Part shown: positions 37,086 through 41,439 of the stretch, piece after piece
How positions within the stretch are numbered: the stretch's first letter is position 1
How the letters are laid out: every line of letters begins with the position of its first letter
Assembly: GCA_016098155.1 (NCBI GenBank)
Contig: JAAAJB010000316.1
Location: 1 to 41,439 of the forward strand
Direction of reading: 5' to 3'
Length of the DNA stretch: 41,439 bases
DNA from: Actinomortierella ambigua
Taxonomy: Eukaryota > Mortierellomycota > Mortierellomycetes > Mortierellales > Mortierellaceae
Translations under genes and position numbers: made by a program
Notes under the pieces: model-generated
The model's database searches: none
What the model was told of the DNA's origin: nothing
The model's input: only the letters and a program-made list of their open reading frames with translations

Positions 37086-39512
37086 CTATGTAGTCTGCGC
37101 GACCGGTTGCTCTTGATTGTCGGACGAAATGACGTCCTCTGACTGGTCCATATGGGGAGTGGTGGTGGAGGCGGTAGTAGTCTCCTCCATGTCCTTGGTA
37201 TCTGGCATGTGGCTCTCGATTTCTTCCACATGCGACTCCTCCACCGCCTCCTTCTCCTTCTCCTCCCTCTCCTCCTTCTCCTTCTCCTTCTCCTTCTCCT
37301 TCTCCTCCTCCTTCTCCTCCTCCTTCTCCTCTTCGACGTCATCATCTTCGTCGTCCTCGAGATGAAGCACCAGCCCTCCATAGATTCCCTCGTCAAAGCA
37401 CTTGAGAATATAGTCCCGGACCGCCCGCTGGTACACGACCACATAGCTCTCCATGAGCCGCTGCTCGGTGGCCGCCTGTGGGGCATCTAGTTTCGAGACC
37501 TTACCGGCCTGAATATCTCCTCCGCCTTCGGCCCCTCGATCTTCTTCTTCTTCTTTGCTGTTCTTGCTGCTGCGATTTTTTCTCTCCCTGCGTCCAAAAA
37601 TAGCCACGTCGTAATCGTCCAGCCCTTGCTCGACCCGCCACAGACACTCTTGGAGCACGAGACGTAAAGGACGGGCCAACGACAGCGGAGCCAACAGGCG
37701 CAGCGAGTTGAGCGCGGCGAGCAGACCGTTGGTCAAGTAGGCCAAGGACGGGTAGTCCATCAGGATCGTCTGAGGGGCCAACGTCAGTGTGATGGTAGCA
37801 GTAGCCGCTGTAGCAGGTGAGGAGGAGGAGGAGGAGGAGGAGTGTGGAGGTGAAGACAACTGAGTAGAAACGGACCGTCCTGCGGCGCTGGTACTGGCGC
37901 TGGTGCTGGTGCCGGTAACCATCCATTGACTGGGCAAAAGCCAGTCCTCGGGACCCGAACGCCCATCGCCGCCAAGGCCCTCTAAAAACTCGAGTGTGGC
38001 CCGTTGAAAGGCTGTGCCGACGACACGGAGGACGGCGTCCTCGAAGAGGGGCGTGACAAGATAGCGAATGTCGACACCGACGCGGCTGAGGTTGGCGCCA
38101 CAGTACATGAGCTGGGTGAGCAACGACGAGAGCGCAGAGGTGTCGTGGATCTGTGGGATGTGGGTGTTGACGACCTGGATCAGGGCCTGGATCCGGTCTG
38201 TCACAAAGTCGGCGAGGAGGGATTCGGTTGTCCAGCAGTGAGGTTTTTGATAATAGGATTCTGCTGACGTTGAGTTGCCGCTGATGCTGTGGTTGTTATT
38301 GTTGTTGTTGGATGCATTGGAGGTTGAAGAGGAGAATGGTGATGATGAAGAAGCAGCCACAGAGTTGTATCCAGCCATAAACTCGTATTGTTCCTCGCCA
38401 CCAAAGATGCTCCGGTACTGGCTCGTAATCTCGTACAGGCAATCGCGTGTAGTGTCAATGAACTTCTTCAGGTATCCGAACGAGTCACCCTTGTACTGGA
38501 CAATCTTGGACAGCTGTGCCTGCATGTATGCCTGTCGCGACTTGAGGAACAGCATCTTGAGTGGCGTTTCGTCCTCGGGTTCTGGGAAACCCAATCCTGT
38601 TCGTCCTCCCCCTCCCGCTCCTAACCTCGACTCGAGGAACCGTCCTTTCCGCTTCTGGTCGTCGTCATGGAGGTCATCCTTGTCTTCTCTGCCACGGCGC
38701 CGATCATTAGTCCGACGGTCATAGGGCTGTTGCTGTTTCTGCTGCTGCTCTTTCTTATTCTTCTTGTCCTGTTTCTTGGTTGATCCCTTGCCAGTGTCCA
38801 AATCCGACAACAAATAGTCAGCGACGGCTCCCTGGTGGAAATGGCCCATTCTCCTCAAAAAGCCGATAATCTTGAGCGCGGCCGGGAGCTTGATGGGCTC
38901 GCGCAACTGGGCCAGCAGCTGAACGAGCATCCTCTCCTTGCCCTGAGCGACCTTGGCCTCGATCCCCTGGATGAGTCCAATCGTTGGATACCGAACGACG
39001 AGGCGCTGGACATGCGCGGCGAGTTCGAGGGCCTCATGGTAATAGCCATTGCGAACACAAGTTTCCATCAACAATGGAATCTCGAGCACCTCCAGCAGTT
39101 GGTCATGGCAGGCCAGGATGGCGCTGTAGACATGTTGCTGTTCTAGGATCGGTTGGACACCCGCCGTAAAGTCGCGGATGGCTTCACCGAGCGCTGGAAT
39201 GTGCTGTCCAAACTGGTCGACGTGCACACTGAGGCTGTCCAGGGTCGTGTGGACCTCGTCCTTGGCATCCTTGACGTGGATAAAGGCCTTGTAGTCCCGA
39301 AAGGCGAGCTCGGACATGTCGCGCTCGACCTTGAGCTGCTCCTCGCGCAGCTTGGCCGGCTCGTTGTGCAGCGCGCTTACTGGCAGCGAGGTGAGGCGGT
39401 GGAGGTAGTCTTTGGACCATGATGTGGAGAGCATGGCGCGCTTTGGCGCCGGGACTTGATTCAGGATGAGCTCATAGAGCACATCTTGGTCCGTGTGTGA
39501 TTCGGTCTCCAT
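37086..39512 (-). CDS. COG8: Conserved oligomeric Golgi complex subunit 8 (Dor1 family)
   Basis: Intronless, 808 residues. The N-terminal block fits the Dor1/COG8 domain: YLHRLTSLPVSAL, then the REEQLKVERDMSELAFRDYK region, then LLEVLEIPLLMETCVRNGYY and ALELAAHVQRLVVRYP. COG8 links the two lobes of the COG vesicle-tethering complex in retrograde traffic within the Golgi. Family members are mostly about 600 residues in animals and fungi; the extra length comes from low-complexity inserts: a Lys/Gln/Arg-rich loop (about 240-300), Ser/Asn runs (about 380-420), Ser/Thr runs (about 530-570), and an acidic Glu/Lys tail near 725-770. The start METESHTD has a suitable upstream context. It lies 189 bp tail-to-tail from the acyl-CoA synthetase. 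Confidence 0.88.
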   Translation of the reverse strand: METESHTDQDVLYELILNQVPAPKRAMLSTSWSKDYLHRLTSLPVSALHNEPAKLREEQLKVERDMSELAFRDYKAFIHVKDAKDEVHTTLDSLSVHVDQFGQHIPALGEAIRDFTAGVQPILEQQHVYSAILACHDQLLEVLEIPLLMETCVRNGYYHEALELAAHVQRLVVRYPTIGLIQGIEAKVAQGKERMLVQLLAQLREPIKLPAALKIIGFLRRMGHFHQGAVADYLLSDLDTGKGSTKKQDKKNKKEQQQKQQQPYDRRTNDRRRGREDKDDLHDDDQKRKGRFLESRLGAGGGGRTGLGFPEPEDETPLKMLFLKSRQAYMQAQLSKIVQYKGDSFGYLKKFIDTTRDCLYEITSQYRSIFGGEEQYEFMAGYNSVAASSSSPFSSSTSNASNNNNNNHSISGNSTSAESYYQKPHCWTTESLLADFVTDRIQALIQVVNTHIPQIHDTSALSSLLTQLMYCGANLSRVGVDIRYLVTPLFEDAVLRVVGTAFQRATLEFLEGLGGDGRSGPEDWLLPSQWMVTGTSTSASTSAAGRSVSTQLSSPPHSSSSSSSSPATAATATITLTLAPQTILMDYPSLAYLTNGLLAALNSLRLLAPLSLARPLRLVLQECLWRVEQGLDDYDVAIFGRRERKNRSSKNSKEEEEDRGAEGGGDIQAGKVSKLDAPQAATEQRLMESYVVVYQRAVRDYILKCFDEGIYGGLVLHLEDDEDDDVEEEKEEEKEEEKEKEKEKEKEEREEKEKEAVEESHVEEIESHMPDTKDMEETTTASTTTPHMDQSEDVISSDNQEQPVAQTT
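37245..37340. repeat. CTT/CTC triplet repeat coding the acidic tail of COG8
   Basis: TCCTTCTCC-type array on the plus strand. On the minus strand it reads GAG/GAA/AAG codons and encodes a Glu/Lys-rich run near the COG8 C-terminus. It is in frame, so length variation would be tolerated. Confidence 0.85.
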
Positions 39513-39703
39513 GCCTTTGTTCCTTTGTTCTCCCCAGTTGGAGATGCTGCCACTGAATTACAAAAAAAAAGTGTTGCGAAATGATGAGGGGGGGGGGGGC
39601 AGCAAGTTTTTACTTAAAAAAAAATTATGCTAAAATTTAACTGAGAGTCTAAAGATGGAAATTTTGGGACAAATTTCTGGAACCAACGAGAAAAGAGTTT
39701 TTT

Positions 39704-40972
39704 TTACAGGACAACAGCCTGGTCGGGCATGGAGGGAAAACTGGTCTTCTTGTACAGGGTGGCATAAGTGCCAGCCCAGAAGAGCACCCCAAAGAAGAGA
39801 CCAGAGATGTTTTCGGGCAGGTGGTGAAAGTAGACACTGGTCATGAGCATCATCCACCACCATAGAGCGGCGATGGCCGAGACTGCATAGACAGCATAGC
39901 GAGCAGCCTGGCGGCGGGCCAGGGCATCCCAAGCCTCGGGCACATTCCAAAAGACGGACAGCTCCTCGATCAAGAAGAGGCAAGCGTGCGTCAACAAAAA
40001 CATGTGGCCCGAGACATCGGCGCCACCTTGCCATTTGCCGCCTTGTCGCCGGCAGTGGTGTGACGTGAATGCCTGGTCAACAGTGCAGCTCCCTCCAGTG
40101 AAGACAAAAATCCGATCAAAGAGACTGGGTCCGAAAAACCATTGTACAATGATCCACCAGTAGGCGGTAGCGAGTGCCCACCGGGCCAGGGCCTGGACAA
40201 TGACTCGCAGAGCCAGGCTGGCACGGCTGGTGTGCAAAGACTCGACGTTTGTGCCAAGGACGTTCTGACCAGGTGGCTTCTCCGTTACGTCATTGTCCAT
40301 GGGAGTTGTCCGTGTCCGTGTGCGCAAGGTTGTGGTTGAATCTGTACGGTCGTCGTCATTGTTGACGTTGTTATTGTTGTTGCTGTTGTGGTTGTCGATA
40401 GCGGTCGCCATAACCGCCGAGTCGGCTGTGCGCGCCGAAGTGTGTTGCTGAGCGTGAGGCAGAACCTCTTCCTGCTGCTGCTCCTCTGGCGGTAGCTCGA
40501 ACAGGGCCCTGCCAAAAACTACGGCGAGGTAGACAAAGAAGACTAGAGAGGTCCAGCCCCATCCACTTTTGGCGAACAAGACGTTGAGAAGGTTATGCTT
40601 TTTGGCAAAGTACGACTCTGGTTGGCCGACGACGAGCCGAAAGGCCGATCCGGCAAGCATGGTGAGTGGGAAGAGGAAGGCGATATACTGGTGCGGCAGG
40701 AGGACCGAGTCGAGGGGTGCAGGCGGCGGGTTCGGTGGCGGGTCGAGTAACAGGTCGTTGAGGGTGGTTGCTGCAGAGTCAAAGGTGGGAGAGTCGGGCG
40801 CCCTCTCACGAGCAGGTGAGCCTGCAGCAGCTGATGGCTGTGTTGCCAGCGGGGAGGGCATTATAGGCATTAAAAGGTGATGAGATGGATGAAGGTGTAG
40901 ATGAATGAGAGGATGGGCAGACGCACCAAGCCCTTTCTTGCAGGATAAGCTGCTGCTGACTGTCGCAGACAT
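39704..40972 (-). CDS. FIT/Scs3 family ER acyl-CoA diphosphatase-like protein
   Basis: Single exon, 422 residues from the ATG at 40972; ATGs at 40870 and 40861 (the latter with A at -3) are equally possible starts. FIT proteins (FITM1/2, yeast Scs3/Yft2) are multi-span ER proteins that cleave acyl-CoA and are needed for normal lipid-droplet budding and ER lipid balance. Here the conserved part has LLPHQYIAFLFPLTML, a first catalytic-type His in SGHMFLLTHACLFLIEEL (His323), a second in VYFHHLPENISG (His383, with His384 beside it), and about six hydrophobic segments. A long polar insert of about 90 residues, Asn/Thr/Asp-rich, separates TM2 and TM3. The N-terminus is Pro/Ser-rich. Same strand as COG8, 191 bp upstream of its start. 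Confidence 0.86.
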   Translation of the reverse strand: MSATVSSSLSCKKGLGASAHPLIHLHLHPSHHLLMPIMPSPLATQPSAAAGSPARERAPDSPTFDSAATTLNDLLLDPPPNPPPAPLDSVLLPHQYIAFLFPLTMLAGSAFRLVVGQPESYFAKKHNLLNVLFAKSGWGWTSLVFFVYLAVVFGRALFELPPEEQQQEEVLPHAQQHTSARTADSAVMATAIDNHNSNNNNNVNNDDDRTDSTTTLRTRTRTTPMDNDVTEKPPGQNVLGTNVESLHTSRASLALRVIVQALARWALATAYWWIIVQWFFGPSLFDRIFVFTGGSCTVDQAFTSHHCRRQGGKWQGGADVSGHMFLLTHACLFLIEELSVFWNVPEAWDALARRQAARYAVYAVSAIAALWWWMMLMTSVYFHHLPENISGLFFGVLFWAGTYATLYKKTSFPSMPDQAVVL

Positions 40973-41398
40973 GTGCAACTCTACCGATCATAAAAAAAAG
41001 TGACTGCTTCCTGGAAGCCAAGACAAGACTTGAGAGAAGAGAAGAGAAGAGAGAGAGAGAAGGAGGAGGAACAGAAATGGATGGAGAGAGAGAGAGAGAG
41101 AGGGAGGGAGGAACAGAAGAGTGGATGGAGAGAGAGAGAGAGGGAGGGGGGGGGGTGGAGAGAAGTGGGAGTTACTCCTCTTCCTTCTTCAATGACCTTT
41201 GTCATTTTGGTCCGTATGGAAGGGAAGGTGGAGCACACCGTGGTCGTTTCTGGTTCGCCAAGACAGTCCTTCTCTGCTGTGCTGCATTAGCGCTGTCCTC
41301 CTTTCCATGGGGTGAAAAGACTCCGCCACCCGCTGCGCTCCTTCTCTCTGTCTCTCTGGGACACTGTTGGCAGGATAGTGGGAAAGAGACAGAGAGAC

Positions 41399-41439
<41 letters not shown>
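40973..41439. other. Upstream region of FIT gene with GA repeats
   Basis: 467 bp without a supported gene. GA microsatellites at 41037-41149 and 41383-41439 dominate; both read CT on the FIT sense strand. A G-rich tract lies at about 41142-41155. The last repeat runs off the window, which may be why the contig or window ends here. Confidence 0.55.
41383..41439. repeat. GA/GACA microsatellite at right edge
   Basis: GAGACAGAGAGACAGAGAGAC followed by pure (GA)n to the end of the window. The true length cannot be seen. Confidence 0.9.

Noticed and set aside
39153..39422. Small plus-strand frame opposite COG8
   Set aside because: Antisense shadow of a conserved COG8 segment with no independent features.

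Overview
The window is nuclear DNA of a filamentous fungus, most likely an early-diverging, Mortierella-like Mucoromycota species. The evidence is short spliceosomal introns (GTAAGT/GTATGT...TAG), a Cyr1-type adenylate cyclase with RA, LRR, PP2C-like and cyclase modules, a Dbp6-type helicase, fungal-size SMC5 and Faa-type acyl-CoA synthetase, and many CT dinucleotide runs. The phylum is inferred from overall style, not from a marker gene. All exon models were built by hand from reading frame, splice consensus and family conservation, and every model closes in frame. I saw no tRNA, rRNA, CRISPR or intact transposon.

Layout. 1-1042 is a scrap region: a 5'-truncated NADPH oxidase fragment (minus), an unexplained open frame, and a decayed copy of a small secreted beta-trefoil-like gene. 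1043-3835 (minus) is an intronless F-box/LRR protein. It is divergent, across 197 bp, from a five-exon DDX51/Dbp6 DEAD-box helicase (4033-7242, plus). A histidine-rich four-transmembrane protein follows (8082-9694, plus). 9970-17195 (minus) is an eight-exon adenylate cyclase of about 2040 residues, including a 25-nt microexon. 18030-21503 (minus) is a seven-exon TAPT1-family membrane protein.

21504-28190 is a gene-poor, accessory-looking island. It holds an intact secreted beta-trefoil-like gene (22468-23019, plus) with TATA box and poly(A) signal, a directly repeated decayed copy (23546-24260) whose TATA box and poly(A) signal are also mutated, a small cysteine-rich secreted protein (25959-26237, minus), and diverged repeats.

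The right part is dense housekeeping DNA: SMC5 (28191-32925, plus, 13 exons), a long-chain acyl-CoA synthetase (33608-36896, plus, 9 exons), COG8 (37086-39512, minus, intronless) and a FIT/Scs3 family ER protein (39704-40972, minus), ending in GA-rich DNA.

Functional links are mostly generic: cAMP signalling (cyclase), ribosome biogenesis (Dbp6), chromosome maintenance (SMC5), Golgi trafficking (COG8), and ER lipid handling (acyl-CoA synthetase makes acyl-CoA, FIT proteins cleave it). The most unusual biology is the turnover of small secreted protein genes: three copies of one family, two of them dead, plus an unrelated cysteine-rich secreted protein and a truncated NADPH oxidase. I found no convincing new multi-gene system.
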